DNA of 64,000 bases, from positions 27,653 through 91,652 of the forward strand of contig JADFYO010000003.1 in NCBI GenBank assembly GCA_015233015.1, read 5' to 3'. Positions 31,028 through 40,865 of the stretch are shown here, piece by piece. The position numbers and the translations under genes are program-made. The notes below the pieces were generated by a model. It saw only the letters and a list, made by a program, of their open reading frames with translations. It was not told where the DNA came from and searched no databases. How positions within the stretch are numbered: the stretch's first letter is position 1; each line of letters begins with the position of its first letter. This stretch comes from Nitrospirota bacterium. Its GTDB lineage: Bacteria > Nitrospirota > Thermodesulfovibrionia > Thermodesulfovibrionales > Magnetobacteriaceae.

Positions 31028-31867
31028 TTATATTTCAATAGTACCTGTAAATACGTATGCCGCAGGGCCTGTCATATATACATTGCCGTCTGTTTCTATT
31101 CGTATTTCAAGGTCGCCGCCTTTTAGGTGGACAGTCGTCACTAGCGTATCGATAAGTTCCTTCATGCTAGCGGCAACCACGGCGGCACATGCCCCTGTCC
31201 CGCAGGCAAGCGTCTCACCGGCTCCACGCTCCCATACGCGCATCCTTATCTCTCTACGGTTTATTACCTGAACGAACTCCACATTTGTCCTCTCAGGAAA
31301 AAATGAATTTGTCTCAAGCAAAGGGCCATCTGCGTCAACCTGATAGCTGTCCACATCATCCACGAAGACAACGGCGTGCGGGTTGCCCATAGAAACGCAT
31401 GTGACTTTAATCTCTTTATGTCCAATTTTAATAGGATAATCTATTATCTGCCCATCGGCATCGACGGGGATTTTCCTTCCCATGGCCTGCGGCCTTCCCA
31501 TGTTTACGCGCACCATATTGTTTACTCTGGTAATAGATTTATTTCCCGCAGGGGTTTCCACGTCTAATTTGACCTCCGTGGCTACGCCGTTGTCCCAGGC
31601 ATACACGGCGAGGCACCGAATACCGTTTCCGCACATCTGTACCTCAGAGCCGTCGGCGTTAAAGATTCTCATGCCAACATTGGCGGTTTTTGACGGTAAA
31701 AGCAGTAGCAGTTGGTCTGCCCCAATTCCATAGCGGCGGTTACAGAGTGTAATCGCATAGCCGCTCCATGTCTTGTAGGAAATATCCTGCAGCGCGGCGT
31801 TGGTTATGCAATCGACTAAAATGAAATCATTGCCGATGCCGTGCATCTTTGTGAAAGCAATCTTCAT
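31028..31867 (-). CDS. dapF: Diaminopimelate epimerase
   Basis: The 279-residue protein has both catalytic cysteines in their family contexts, VQMCGNGIRCLA (near residue 78) and ETLACGTGACAAV (near residue 222), plus the N-terminal FTKMHGIGNDFILVD and the ERGAGET loop. It interconverts LL- and meso-diaminopimelate. It starts within the last four bases of lysA (31864-31867). Confidence 0.97.
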   Translation of the reverse strand: MKIAFTKMHGIGNDFILVDCITNAALQDISYKTWSGYAITLCNRRYGIGADQLLLLLPSKTANVGMRIFNADGSEVQMCGNGIRCLAVYAWDNGVATEVKLDVETPAGNKSITRVNNMVRVNMGRPQAMGRKIPVDADGQIIDYPIKIGHKEIKVTCVSMGNPHAVVFVDDVDSYQVDADGPLLETNSFFPERTNVEFVQVINRREIRMRVWERGAGETLACGTGACAAVVAASMKELIDTLVTTVHLKGGDLEIRIETDGNVYMTGPAAYVFTGTIEI

Positions 31868-33120
31868 TTCATAAATTCAGGGACAAGTTCATTTCTGACG
31901 AGGTCGTCGTACGTCTCTCTTTTACGAATCAGGAAGTGTTCGGCTCCGTGTACAAGCACCTCCGCCGCGCGCGGCCTGCTGTTGTAGTTGGAACTCATCG
32001 AGTATCCATAGGCCCCGGCACTCATGACGACGGCATATTCCCCTTGCTGCATTGCTGGCAGGTCTCTGTCTTTGCCCAGATAATCGCTGGATTCGCAGAT
32101 GGGGCCGACGATGTCCGCAAACACATCCTTTCTGTTCTTCTTATACACGGGCATTATGTGGTGATAGGCGTCATACATAGCCGGCCTTATCATGTCGTTC
32201 ATTCCGGCGTCAACTATTATGAAGTCCCTGTCGTGCCCTTTTTTCGTATAGAGGACCTTTGTGACTAAAAGCCCTGCATTGCCGACGAGTGTCCTGCCCG
32301 GTTCCATGACAATTGTCAGGTTCCTGCCCTGAAGAATGGGTTTTATCTGCTCGGCCAGATCGGCTGGATGGGGCGGGATTTCATCGAGATATTGGATTCC
32401 AAGGCCGCCGCCGATGTCCAGGTATTTTATTTCTATTCCCTCGGCGTTGAGTTCGTCTATGAGCGATACAAGGCGCTGAAGAGCAATGAGAAACGGCTTT
32501 AAGCTGATAATCTGAGAGCCGATATGCTCATGAATGCCGACAATCTTAACGTGTTTTAATTTTTGGGCAAGTTTATAAAACTCCAGGGCACCCTCGAAGG
32601 GTATCCCAAATTTATTTTTTTTGCTGCCCGTAGTAATTTTCGCGTGAGTGGCAGGGTCAACACCCGGGTTTATGCGCAGCGCTATAGGGACGAGCTTGCC
32701 GAGCTTCTCGGCAGCCTTGTCCAAAGCCATGAGTTCCTGTTCCGATTCCACATTGAACATCAGAATGTCCTGGTTCAGGGCATAGTTTATCTCGTCCTCT
32801 TTTTTGCCGACGCCCGCATAGACAATCTTTTGCGGCGGTATGCCGGCCCTCAACGCCCTATAAAGCTCACCACCGGAGACGATATCCGCCCCGCCGCCCT
32901 CGGCAGCGAATGTCCTCAATATAGCAGCGTTTGAGTTTGCCTTCAGCGCATAGCAGATAATGTGCGGAAAATCCTTAAAAGAGTCGTCATATGACTTAAA
33001 ATGCCGCAACAGGGTCTTATAACTGTAAACATAAAGAGGCGTGCCATACGTCTCGGCAAGAGTTTCCACTGAAACGTCCTCGGCATGGAGCACACTGTTC
33101 TTGTAATTAAAATAATGCAA
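31864..33120 (-). CDS. lysA: Diaminopimelate decarboxylase
   Basis: The 418-residue protein is a PLP-dependent alanine-racemase-fold decarboxylase. It shows the PLP lysine in ICYALKANSN (near residue 60), the phosphate-binding DIVSGGELYRAL and GGGLGIQY, the HEHIGSQI segment, and the C-terminal cysteine loop GPICESSDYLG. It produces lysine from meso-diaminopimelate. It heads the lysA-dapF-dapA operon; a region upstream (33121-33365) was inspected for a lysine riboswitch and none was recognised. Confidence 0.97.
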   Translation of the reverse strand: MHYFNYKNSVLHAEDVSVETLAETYGTPLYVYSYKTLLRHFKSYDDSFKDFPHIICYALKANSNAAILRTFAAEGGGADIVSGGELYRALRAGIPPQKIVYAGVGKKEDEINYALNQDILMFNVESEQELMALDKAAEKLGKLVPIALRINPGVDPATHAKITTGSKKNKFGIPFEGALEFYKLAQKLKHVKIVGIHEHIGSQIISLKPFLIALQRLVSLIDELNAEGIEIKYLDIGGGLGIQYLDEIPPHPADLAEQIKPILQGRNLTIVMEPGRTLVGNAGLLVTKVLYTKKGHDRDFIIVDAGMNDMIRPAMYDAYHHIMPVYKKNRKDVFADIVGPICESSDYLGKDRDLPAMQQGEYAVVMSAGAYGYSMSSNYNSRPRAAEVLVHGAEHFLIRKRETYDDLVRNELVPEFMK

Positions 33121-33272
33121 TTTAAGCCCTCACTTTCCAACAAAAGAGTTAACTGTGATGTAATGATAAAATTATTCCTTACTTTTTCGCAATAGACACA
33201 CTATAAAAAATATATTACACGAAATCGTGCCCCCATCCCTGTTGTTACCACTCTTAGCGAATAAAAAACATA

Positions 33273-33302
33273 TTGACAGGCGCCCTGACAATATAATATC
33301 AT
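33273..33302 (+). promoter_or_regulatory. Promoter of the exported 179-residue protein
   Basis: TTGACA at 33273-33278 with TATCAT at 33297-33302 (18-base spacer). A TATAAT at 33292-33297 is also present but only 13 bases from the -35 element. The downstream ATG at 33366 has GAGGGC as its ribosome-binding site. Confidence 0.45.
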
Positions 33303-33365
33303 CAGAGCAGAGCGTTTAATCCTCTATATGGATAAAAAATATTTTAGTATAGTGAGGGCATAGCA

Positions 33366-33905
33366 ATGTCAGGGACAAAGATGAAGCGGTTTTTAAACAT
33401 GAGAGTATTAATCCTGAGCCTCTTATGTCTCTCGTTTATACTGTCTATAAAGGCGTTTGCGGCACAGGGGCTAAGCACCGGAGAGCTGGTTAAGTCGTCG
33501 GAGGTTATCGTTTCCGGTAAGGTTGAAAACGCAAGCTGCCACTGGTGCAAGGGAACGGTTGTCACAAGGGCAACGGTTAAGATAACAGAGGTTCTCGCCG
33601 GACGCCTCGATAAGAAAGATATAATCGTCGAGTATGAAGGCGGCAAGGTAGGCGACCTTGAGTTAAAATTAACTGACGCGGTCTCCCTTACCAAGGGCGA
33701 GGAGATAATCCTGTTTCTCAGGACAGCAGAGAGCAAACTTGCCGGCACGGTGTTTATAATCGAGGGCCAGGCACAGGGCAAATACACCATTAAAAACGGC
33801 ATCGCCTCAAAGGGCGGCTTTACGCTCGATAAGAATCAGGACGTTGTTGACAATAACATCCCTGTAAAAGACTTAATTGCCAAAATAAGGCCAGAAGGCT
33901 CTTAA
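33366..33905 (+). CDS. Exported beta-rich protein of unknown function
   Basis: The 179-residue protein has a hydrophobic signal segment (VLILSLLCLSFILSIKAFA) after a basic start. The mature region begins with STGELVKSSEVIVSGKVENA, a CHWCKG motif, then KITEVLAGRLDKKDIIVEYEGG and LTKGEEIILFLR. This pattern (a 'susceptible to export, sets a price on secretion' type beta domain) is seen in many uncharacterised extracytoplasmic proteins. The CxxC could bind metal or form a disulfide. The rubredoxin gene follows 88 bases downstream. Confidence 0.7.
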   Translation: MSGTKMKRFLNMRVLILSLLCLSFILSIKAFAAQGLSTGELVKSSEVIVSGKVENASCHWCKGTVVTRATVKITEVLAGRLDKKDIIVEYEGGKVGDLELKLTDAVSLTKGEEIILFLRTAESKLAGTVFIIEGQAQGKYTIKNGIASKGGFTLDKNQDVVDNNIPVKDLIAKIRPEGS

Positions 33906-33932
33906 AAATGTCCTGCCGCCCGAAACGGCCAA

Positions 33933-33990
33933 GTGGGCTGCATTATGTAGTGGGCTGCGTTATGAGTGGGCTGGGGTGGGCCGCATTAAT
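33933..33990 (+). repeat. Short direct repeats GTGGGCTGC(A/G)TTATG
   Basis: Two copies (33933-33947, 33950-33964) and a diverged third (from 33966) occur at 16-17 base spacing between the exported-protein gene and the rubredoxin gene. Probably local slippage expansion. Confidence 0.5.
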
Positions 33991-33992
33991 TT

Positions 33993-34157
33993 ATGACAGG
34001 TAAAAAATACATGTGCCGCGATTGCGGATATATCTACGACCCTGCCTCAGGAGATAAATTCACTGGTATTGGTGACGGGCTGTCATTTGAGGATTTACCA
34101 TCGGGCTGGCTCTGCCCCGTATGCGGCGTCAGCAAGGCCGACTTCGTTCCCTGGTAA
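33993..34157 (+). CDS. Rubredoxin
   Basis: This 54-residue protein has the two metal knuckles [12 protein letters not shown] (Cys 8 and 11) and [13 protein letters not shown] (Cys 41 and 44), which bind a single iron in FeCys4 form. The [15 protein letters not shown] bridge is the classic rubredoxin sequence. It transfers electrons in the cytoplasm, commonly to oxygen- or peroxide-reducing enzymes. No partner enzyme is adjacent. The ATG at 33993 lacks a clear Shine-Dalgarno; an internal ATG at codon 7 is also possible. Confidence 0.95.
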   Translation: MTGKKYMCRDCGYIYDPASGDKFTGIGDGLSFEDLPSGWLCPVCGVSKADFVPW

Positions 34158-34231
34158 ATTGATGAGGCAATGGATGAAGTGCGTCCGGCTGGTTAAAACC
34201 CGGGTCGTACCAAAATGCGTTCCTCTTAGTA

Positions 34232-37200
34232 TCAGCGCGCTGTCCTGAATCTCTTCTCAAACAGATACCTTCTCTCCGATAAGATAGTCTTCCAGTTTGC
34301 CGCTATTTCGTCGAGTTTATTTTTTATTCCTCCGGTTGTCAGCCACCCATATCCGCGCAGAGATAACTCCCTTTGCAGCTCCTTGAAATCACTGTCAGTC
34401 CACTGGGGTTTTTTCACCGCGGGGTATTTGCCGGCTGTTTTGAGCGCTAAAAATATCTCCACAAATGGCCGTGCGCCGTCGTCCCAGTCCGCGGGTTTTT
34501 TTATGGCTGTCTGCCAGTGCGCGTACCAAACCCCTGCGGCGGTATCGTCGCCGCCCGTTACAATATAATGGCCGTCGGGGCTTATGCCAACTGCCATTAG
34601 CGCGCCCATATGCCAGTTGGCCACCTTTGATAACTCCCCTGAGAGTATGTCGTAAAACCGCAGACTGCCGTCGTCGCCGCCTAAGGCTGCATACCTGGCG
34701 TTAGGCATTATGCCGGTGCAGGTGGGCTTCCCCATGCGCCATCCAAACGTGCGAAAGGTCTCGCCCGTTGGCACATCCCACAGACGCGCCGCTTTATCGC
34801 CTTCGGCCGTCAGGATAAATCTCGCGTTTGGTGTGACCGCAAGGCTCGTAACGCCGTGTGCGGCAAGACCTTTAAACTTATTCAGCTGCTGCCCTGTGGA
34901 CAAATCCCAAAGAGCCGCCGCCCCGTCTGCCCCGCATGTAAAGTAATACATCCCGTCGGGGCTGACTGCCAGAGCGGCCAGTTTACCGCCGGACATATAT
35001 GTATCGAGGCATTCACCGGTAAAAGAATCCCATAGTTTTATCGTGCCGTCTGCCCCGCCTGAGAGGATGCGGCGGTTATCGGGGACGGTAACCACAGCCG
35101 CCACTGCATCCTTGTGCGCCTCGATGATACGAACACATTCGCCGCTTAACACATCCCACTGCCGGACTGTGCCGTCAGTACCCGCCGAGAATATGGAACG
35201 ATTGTCCATTGCCAGACCAAGGGCAGTTACGCCGCCCGTATGGCCCTCTAAGACCCTTATACACTTGCCGGTAATAATATCCCAGAAACGCAGCGTCTTG
35301 TCGGAACTTGCCGTTATGGCGTGCCTGTTGTCGGAAAATACTGCCACACCGGTTATCTTCCCTCGGTGGCCTATGAGTGAATTCACCCTCCATACATCTG
35401 CAAGTTTCGTCTGAGGAAATACGCTGTGCATCTTATCGAGAAGGCGAAGGGGTTCCTCTTCCCGCTGGAAACCCTTGAGTGCGTGAGCCAGGGATAAGGC
35501 TTCTATTGCCTTTGCATAGTGTTTATCCTTCATAAAGTCCACGCCAAGCTTCAGCAGACCCTTATACTTTGCCACGCTTTCCTGCCAGTCAGCGCTGGTT
35601 TTGTCCTTCAGTTCAGCGAATTTGGCGTTAACGCCCTCAACAGTCAGCCAGCCAAACCCCCTTCGTCTCAGCTCTGTCTTTAGTCTGGCCGCGTCCCCGG
35701 CTTCAAACACCGGCGGCCCCACTGTTGTCAGCGTGTCGGTTACTATCTTTCTATGATTTGAGAGAAATCTATTTACATAAGGAAGCGCCCCGTCAACCCA
35801 GTCCGTAAAATCCCTTATTGTAAAACCCCACTGGAGATGCCACACAAAGGCCGTATGGTCCTCGCTCCCCGTTATCATCATGCCTGCCGATGGGGCAAGC
35901 GCTATGCTGGTTACAGGGGCCTTGTGTCCGCCAAAGGCGGAGGATGCCTCTGGTTGTGTCTTATCCCAGAGAAGCGCTGTGCCGTCATGGCTCCCTGAAA
36001 TAAAAAACCGTCCGTCAGGACTTATTTGTATGGATGTAACAGCGCCGCTGTGTCCTTCGAATATAGCGGTATTTGTTCCCGTTAAACTGTCCCACAGGCG
36101 AACTCTCCTCTCAGCGCCTCCGGAAACAATAAACGTACCATCGGGACTTATCGCAACTGCCGTTACCGTATCCGTATGGCCGGCGAGGACATTTCTGACA
36201 TTTCCTGACACGCAATCCCATAGGCGGATGTTTCTGTCAGTGCTGCCCGATGCGATAAAGGTAAGGTCTTCGTCTATTGCCGCACATGTAACACTGTTCG
36301 ATGGGCATTTATATACCTTAACGCGCCCGCCTGTTTCGACATCCCAGAGAATTATCAGGCCGTCAAGGCTTCCAGAAAGAAGAAACCTGCCTCCACGGGC
36401 GCTGCAGAGCGAATTAATCTCTGCCGTATGCCCCTTGAAGGCCCTCTTTACCTCACCCGTTTTTATATCCCACAGGACAATACCCCCGTCTCTGCCGCCT
36501 GAGATTACTCGCTCACTGCCATATGTAAGCAGTGCCGTAACGGGACTGCCGCTTAGCGTCATTATCAAATTGCCCCTGGATAAGTCCCATATTCGCACAC
36601 GATTGTCTTTGCAGGCGGTGACGGCAAGTTTTTCGTACCGAGTGAATGCGGCTGCCGTTATCCCGCTGCCGTGCCCTCTGAGAACGTAAAGCCTCAGAGA
36701 GGCCGCAAGGCGTGTCCTGGGAAACGTCATTGACATCTCCTCAGTGAGCATGAGGGCCTCTGCATGATTTTTATAACCGTCAATGGAGCGCGCCTTGTTT
36801 ATTTCTGAGACAGCGGCGGAGTAACTTCCGGCATTCATCAATTCCTTCGCCTGTGCTATCGCCCTTTTAAAGCCTTCCTCCGAAAGCCGCCAGCTGGTTA
36901 GCGCCGCTTGCTGAAGTTCGTTTAATTTCGCGCGTACTCCGTCGGGTTTGAGCCATCCAAAGCCCCGCAGGCCGAGTTCTGAAAGGAGTGAGGCGACATC
37001 AGTCTCATCCCATATGGGGCTGCCCCTTCTTGTGAACGAATCTTTTATAAACGGCGTATGCCTCGATATAAATAGTTCCGCATATGCTGCGGCCCCGTCG
37101 TCCCAATCTTTAAAATCCCTGGCCTCTATCTCCCAATCGATATAGAAGGCTCTCAGCGTGTGGTCGGCACTCCCTGACCAGGCATACCAGCCGTCACAAC

Positions 37201-40200
37201 TGAAACACACAGAGCACACACCGCCGCCGTGGCCGGTAAACGTGCGGCTTACGCGGCCTGTCCCCGCGTCCCACAGGCGCACCGTGCCGTCGAGACTGCC
37301 CGATACTATGAATCTGCCGTCGGGGCTGAACTCAGCGGCAAGCACTCCACCAGTATGGCCTTTGAAAGAACGGGAGAGTTTTCTCGTGCCGATGTCCCAT
37401 ATATGAAATGTATTGTCAAACTGTCCCGTAGAGACTACATATTTAAGGTCGGGGCTTATCGCCGCAGAAGACACGCTGTTGTTATAGGGCTTCATAGACA
37501 CCAGACACTCTTCAGTGGCAACGTCCCATATGCGAAGGCTTCCATCTTCATATCCGGCTATGACACTGCGCAGGTCAGGCGTGGCCACGGCACATGTGAC
37601 GCGGCTCATGCGCTCGAAAAAAATTCGCACTTCAAGTCTGCTTTTTAAGTCTGTCAGGACAACGGAGCCGTCAAGGCTTCCTGTTAGCGCATATTTGCCG
37701 CAGGGGCTGAATGAGGCTGCCGTTACGGGTGCACAATGGCCGCTGAATATCCACTTTAATTCACCATTTTCCACGTCCCACAGACGTACCGCGGCGTCCT
37801 CGCCCCCGGAGATGATAAACCGGCTGTCGCCGCTTATTGCAACGGCGTTAACCATTCCCTCATGCCCTTTAAAGATTTTCAGACAGCTCATCGAAGCGGC
37901 ATCCCAGAGCGCGGCTGAGCAGTCAGCGCTGCCGGTAACGACATACCTGCCGTTTTCGCTCACGGCAACGGCATTTACAGCGCCGTCGTGTCCCTGGACC
38001 GCCCCCAACTCCCACGCCCCTTGTACCCTTTGCTTTGGAAACACGCGGGAGAGTCTCTCTATGAGTTTCAGCGCATCCCTGTCCCGTTCGTAACCCTTTA
38101 TCTGGCGGCCTTTTTTTATAAGCTCGGGGATGCTCATGAGGCTGCCTTCATTTATAAGCCTTTCGGCCTCGTCCAAAATCGTTTGAAAGCCGCCCTCTCG
38201 TTTCCCCGCCTCTTCGCTCGATACAGGAACGGCTAAGGCATATGGCAGTATAAACCTGTTCAGGCAATTTACCACACGCAGGCCATTCCATACAGAATAT
38301 ATGGCCGTCTTGCCGTCAGCGCTCAGGGCCAGCGACGGCCCCTCAAATCTTTTGAATACATATTCCCGCTGGCCGCTCTCTATGTCCCAGCGGCAGAGGG
38401 TGTTGTCAGTGCTGCCAGAGATAAAACTCCTGCCACTTTGCATAAATGCAGCCGAGGTAACGGCGCCGTTGTGTCCGCTGAATGTCTTCAGGTGTTTACC
38501 CGTGGCGGTATCCCAGAGCCGTATCGTCATGTCTTCGCTGCAGGTGAGGATAAGGGACGAGCCGCTGTCTCTTGCTATGTTGTTCACTGCCCCTTCGTGC
38601 CCGGCCATAACCATCAGGCACTTCCCCGTTACTATGTTCCAGATGCGGACAGTCTTGTCATTGCCTGCCGATATAACATAAGGTCCGCGCTGACCAGTCG
38701 ATAGTGAGGTTATCCTGCCGCTGTGGCCCTCAAGGGTTCGAACGAGGCTGGCAGAACCCGACAAACTCCAGAGGCGAATTGTCCCGTCGTTCCCTCCGCT
38801 TATTGCATATTTGCCATCGGCAGTCGCCGCAACCGCTGTTACGCCGTCCTTGTGGGCATCGAAGACCCTGATGCAGTTCCCCCGCATTACATCCCAGAAA
38901 CGCAGAGTTCCGTCAAGGCTTCCCGATATTACCGCGGCCCCGCCGGGGCTATAACACACGCACGTAACCCAGTCGTTGTGTCCCTCAAGGACATGAAGGC
39001 ATACCCCTGTGTCCATTTTCCACAGGCGCACACTCCTGTCTTCGGTACCGGCAGATACGGCCGTGTTGCCGTCCGCAGACAGAACAACCATGCTGACAAG
39101 GCCGCTATGCCCCTCCATTTGATTTATTACCTCGTAACCCGGCAAATACGCCAGCGACACGGCAATGACCGAATTTGGCAGCGACGGGATTTCCTTTCTC
39201 ATTTTATCGTAAAATGCCTCAGCCTCATCCGCTCTGCCCTGCTTCAGCAGGGACATGGCATGGGCGGCGATAATCTGTATATCCCTCGAGCCTCCTTCGA
39301 TCAGGAACTTCGAATATTTCTCCGCGTCTTTCCATATGACCATGGCGGCGGTGTCGTCTTTTTTCGAGGAATGCCTGCCCTCTGCACAGAGTGCCGCAAC
39401 GAGGGCCTTTATTTCGTCTGAGGAGGCCGTAGCCTCTTTAAATCCCCTCCACATAGTATCGAGCGCCTTTCCATATTCGCCAAAGAACATATACATCCTG
39501 CCTATCAGATTGTAATCCCTGTGTTTGAGGGTTTGATTCCTCATCACTTCCTCAAATCTGCGAAATATATCCCGCTCCGTAATGGCGCACAACTTCCATT
39601 CGTAGAGGGCGAGATTGAACGTAGATTCGATATGATGCGGGTCAACGCGCAGGGATTCCTTCCACATGCCCGCGGCCTCGTCCACCCGCCCAAGGTCTAA
39701 GAACGAAACGGCACGATTATTCAGGCTGTCGGCGGTGAGGCGCGCTGCCAGAAATTCGCCGCGCGGGTAGTCTTTCCCCGTGATGTCTTTATATATTTGC
39801 CTGAGTTCTATTATTATCTCCATCATATTGGCGGGACGCTGAGCGACTTCCTGCGAAAAACACCGTCTGAGGAGCGCTGCCAGCGGCCCCGGCATTTTGG
39901 GGATATTTCTTTCTCCCGACGGAGCTTCTCTCAGGTAATCGTCCAGCACGAGGGCGGCCACATTGCCGCTTAACCACGTGACGCTTCCTATGAATATCTC
40001 TAACATGGAAACCCCCCATGACCAGATGTCTGTCTTTAAGGTGAGGGGGGCCTTATTTGCCTGTTCACACGAACAGTATGCCTGCGTCATGCCGCCGAAG
40101 CTCGACAGGTGCTTCTTTTTGCTCTGCATATTCGTCGGCATGACCTCGCCCGATACAATAGGTACAGCGGCGGGAGATGGGGCATCTGAGGCGGTAAGCG

Positions 40201-40696
40201 ACTGTGCCCGGGCAAGTCCGAAATCCGTAACCTTGGCAATCCCATCCAGCGTCATCAACACGTTTGCCGGCTTGACGTCCTGATGAATAAGCCCCTTTTC
40301 GTGCGCATAGTTAAGCCCTGTGGCGAATTGTATTGCTGTGTCGAGGATTACATCCATAGACTTGAGCTTGCCCTGCTTTATACAGTCGCGCAGGGAGCCG
40401 CCTTCGAGGTACTCGGCAAACACACATGGAACTCCGCCTATGCGCCGAACATAGTAACAGCTGACAATATTCGGATGAAGGCCCAGGTTCATCCATGTCC
40501 CGGCCTCCCGTTCAAAACTGCTTTTTTGTGTCTCTGTCCTGAAATACTCCGGACGGGGGCATTTCATTGCCATGTCCGAGTTCCAGCCCCTGTGATATAC
40601 GCGATAGACCAGCCCCATGCCCCCACTTGTGAAGACTTCCCTTACTTCGTAGAGGTCTAAGATTACGTCGCCAACCGACCACCCGGTGCTAGTCAT
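34232..40696 (-). CDS. Ser/Thr protein kinase with TPR-like region and four WD40 propellers
   Basis: The 2154-residue protein begins with a Hanks-type kinase (residues 15-300): SGGMGLVYRV nucleotide loop, Lys in MAMKCP, catalytic HQDVKPANVLM (Arg of HRD replaced by Gln) and DFGLARA. A helical, TPR-like region follows to about 500. Then comes a first WD40 block of about seven repeats, followed by three copies of a roughly 430-residue module. Each module has a helical linker ending in VFPxxR/K, seven to eight WD40 repeats, and a tail with DW(D/V)DGAxPYVxxF and GFGWL (about 1199, 1632, 2069). Such kinases act as signalling scaffolds. ATG follows GAGGAA; it is divergent from a hybrid kinase. Confidence 0.92.
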   Translation of the reverse strand: MTSTGWSVGDVILDLYEVREVFTSGGMGLVYRVYHRGWNSDMAMKCPRPEYFRTETQKSSFEREAGTWMNLGLHPNIVSCYYVRRIGGVPCVFAEYLEGGSLRDCIKQGKLKSMDVILDTAIQFATGLNYAHEKGLIHQDVKPANVLMTLDGIAKVTDFGLARAQSLTASDAPSPAAVPIVSGEVMPTNMQSKKKHLSSFGGMTQAYCSCEQANKAPLTLKTDIWSWGVSMLEIFIGSVTWLSGNVAALVLDDYLREAPSGERNIPKMPGPLAALLRRCFSQEVAQRPANMMEIIIELRQIYKDITGKDYPRGEFLAARLTADSLNNRAVSFLDLGRVDEAAGMWKESLRVDPHHIESTFNLALYEWKLCAITERDIFRRFEEVMRNQTLKHRDYNLIGRMYMFFGEYGKALDTMWRGFKEATASSDEIKALVAALCAEGRHSSKKDDTAAMVIWKDAEKYSKFLIEGGSRDIQIIAAHAMSLLKQGRADEAEAFYDKMRKEIPSLPNSVIAVSLAYLPGYEVINQMEGHSGLVSMVVLSADGNTAVSAGTEDRSVRLWKMDTGVCLHVLEGHNDWVTCVCYSPGGAAVISGSLDGTLRFWDVMRGNCIRVFDAHKDGVTAVAATADGKYAISGGNDGTIRLWSLSGSASLVRTLEGHSGRITSLSTGQRGPYVISAGNDKTVRIWNIVTGKCLMVMAGHEGAVNNIARDSGSSLILTCSEDMTIRLWDTATGKHLKTFSGHNGAVTSAAFMQSGRSFISGSTDNTLCRWDIESGQREYVFKRFEGPSLALSADGKTAIYSVWNGLRVVNCLNRFILPYALAVPVSSEEAGKREGGFQTILDEAERLINEGSLMSIPELIKKGRQIKGYERDRDALKLIERLSRVFPKQRVQGAWELGAVQGHDGAVNAVAVSENGRYVVTGSADCSAALWDAASMSCLKIFKGHEGMVNAVAISGDSRFIISGGEDAAVRLWDVENGELKWIFSGHCAPVTAASFSPCGKYALTGSLDGSVVLTDLKSRLEVRIFFERMSRVTCAVATPDLRSVIAGYEDGSLRIWDVATEECLVSMKPYNNSVSSAAISPDLKYVVSTGQFDNTFHIWDIGTRKLSRSFKGHTGGVLAAEFSPDGRFIVSGSLDGTVRLWDAGTGRVSRTFTGHGGGVCSVCFSCDGWYAWSGSADHTLRAFYIDWEIEARDFKDWDDGAAAYAELFISRHTPFIKDSFTRRGSPIWDETDVASLLSELGLRGFGWLKPDGVRAKLNELQQAALTSWRLSEEGFKRAIAQAKELMNAGSYSAAVSEINKARSIDGYKNHAEALMLTEEMSMTFPRTRLAASLRLYVLRGHGSGITAAAFTRYEKLAVTACKDNRVRIWDLSRGNLIMTLSGSPVTALLTYGSERVISGGRDGGIVLWDIKTGEVKRAFKGHTAEINSLCSARGGRFLLSGSLDGLIILWDVETGGRVKVYKCPSNSVTCAAIDEDLTFIASGSTDRNIRLWDCVSGNVRNVLAGHTDTVTAVAISPDGTFIVSGGAERRVRLWDSLTGTNTAIFEGHSGAVTSIQISPDGRFFISGSHDGTALLWDKTQPEASSAFGGHKAPVTSIALAPSAGMMITGSEDHTAFVWHLQWGFTIRDFTDWVDGALPYVNRFLSNHRKIVTDTLTTVGPPVFEAGDAARLKTELRRRGFGWLTVEGVNAKFAELKDKTSADWQESVAKYKGLLKLGVDFMKDKHYAKAIEALSLAHALKGFQREEEPLRLLDKMHSVFPQTKLADVWRVNSLIGHRGKITGVAVFSDNRHAITASSDKTLRFWDIITGKCIRVLEGHTGGVTALGLAMDNRSIFSAGTDGTVRQWDVLSGECVRIIEAHKDAVAAVVTVPDNRRILSGGADGTIKLWDSFTGECLDTYMSGGKLAALAVSPDGMYYFTCGADGAAALWDLSTGQQLNKFKGLAAHGVTSLAVTPNARFILTAEGDKAARLWDVPTGETFRTFGWRMGKPTCTGIMPNARYAALGGDDGSLRFYDILSGELSKVANWHMGALMAVGISPDGHYIVTGGDDTAAGVWYAHWQTAIKKPADWDDGARPFVEIFLALKTAGKYPAVKKPQWTDSDFKELQRELSLRGYGWLTTGGIKNKLDEIAANWKTILSERRYLFEKRFRTAR

Positions 40697-40765
40697 ATGT
40701 CAAGTTCCTCATCTGTAATCAAAATATATTCACATATCCATGCCCGTGTAGTCAAATCCGGCCTA

Positions 40766-40796
40766 TTGACATTGCGCCATTTGTATATAATATAAT
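40766..40796 (+). promoter_or_regulatory. Promoter for the hybrid histidine kinase
   Basis: TTGACA at 40766-40771 and TATAAT at 40791-40796 with a 19-base spacer. A transcript would begin near 40803, after the first in-frame ATG at 40797. This supports the ATG at 40866 as the real start. Confidence 0.5.
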
Positions 40797-40865
40797 ATGT
40801 GGGCTGTTAATGAACCGGCGCTGTCTCACAGCTGTCATAACCATTGCCCTTATATTACTGACGGT

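Noticed and set aside
33121-33365. Lysine riboswitch upstream of lysA
   Set aside because: No recognisable core helices or conserved residues; the region is AT-rich and contains only the opposite-strand promoter.
34190-34215. Further MITE end near the 3' end of the WD40 kinase
   Set aside because: TACCAAAATGCGTTCCTCTTAG is only loosely similar to the element end and has no partner end or internal stem.
40797-40865. Hybrid kinase starting at ATG 40797
   Set aside because: The 23 extra residues (with SHSCHNHCP) overlap the -10 region of the promoter and precede a better membrane-protein N-terminus at 40866.
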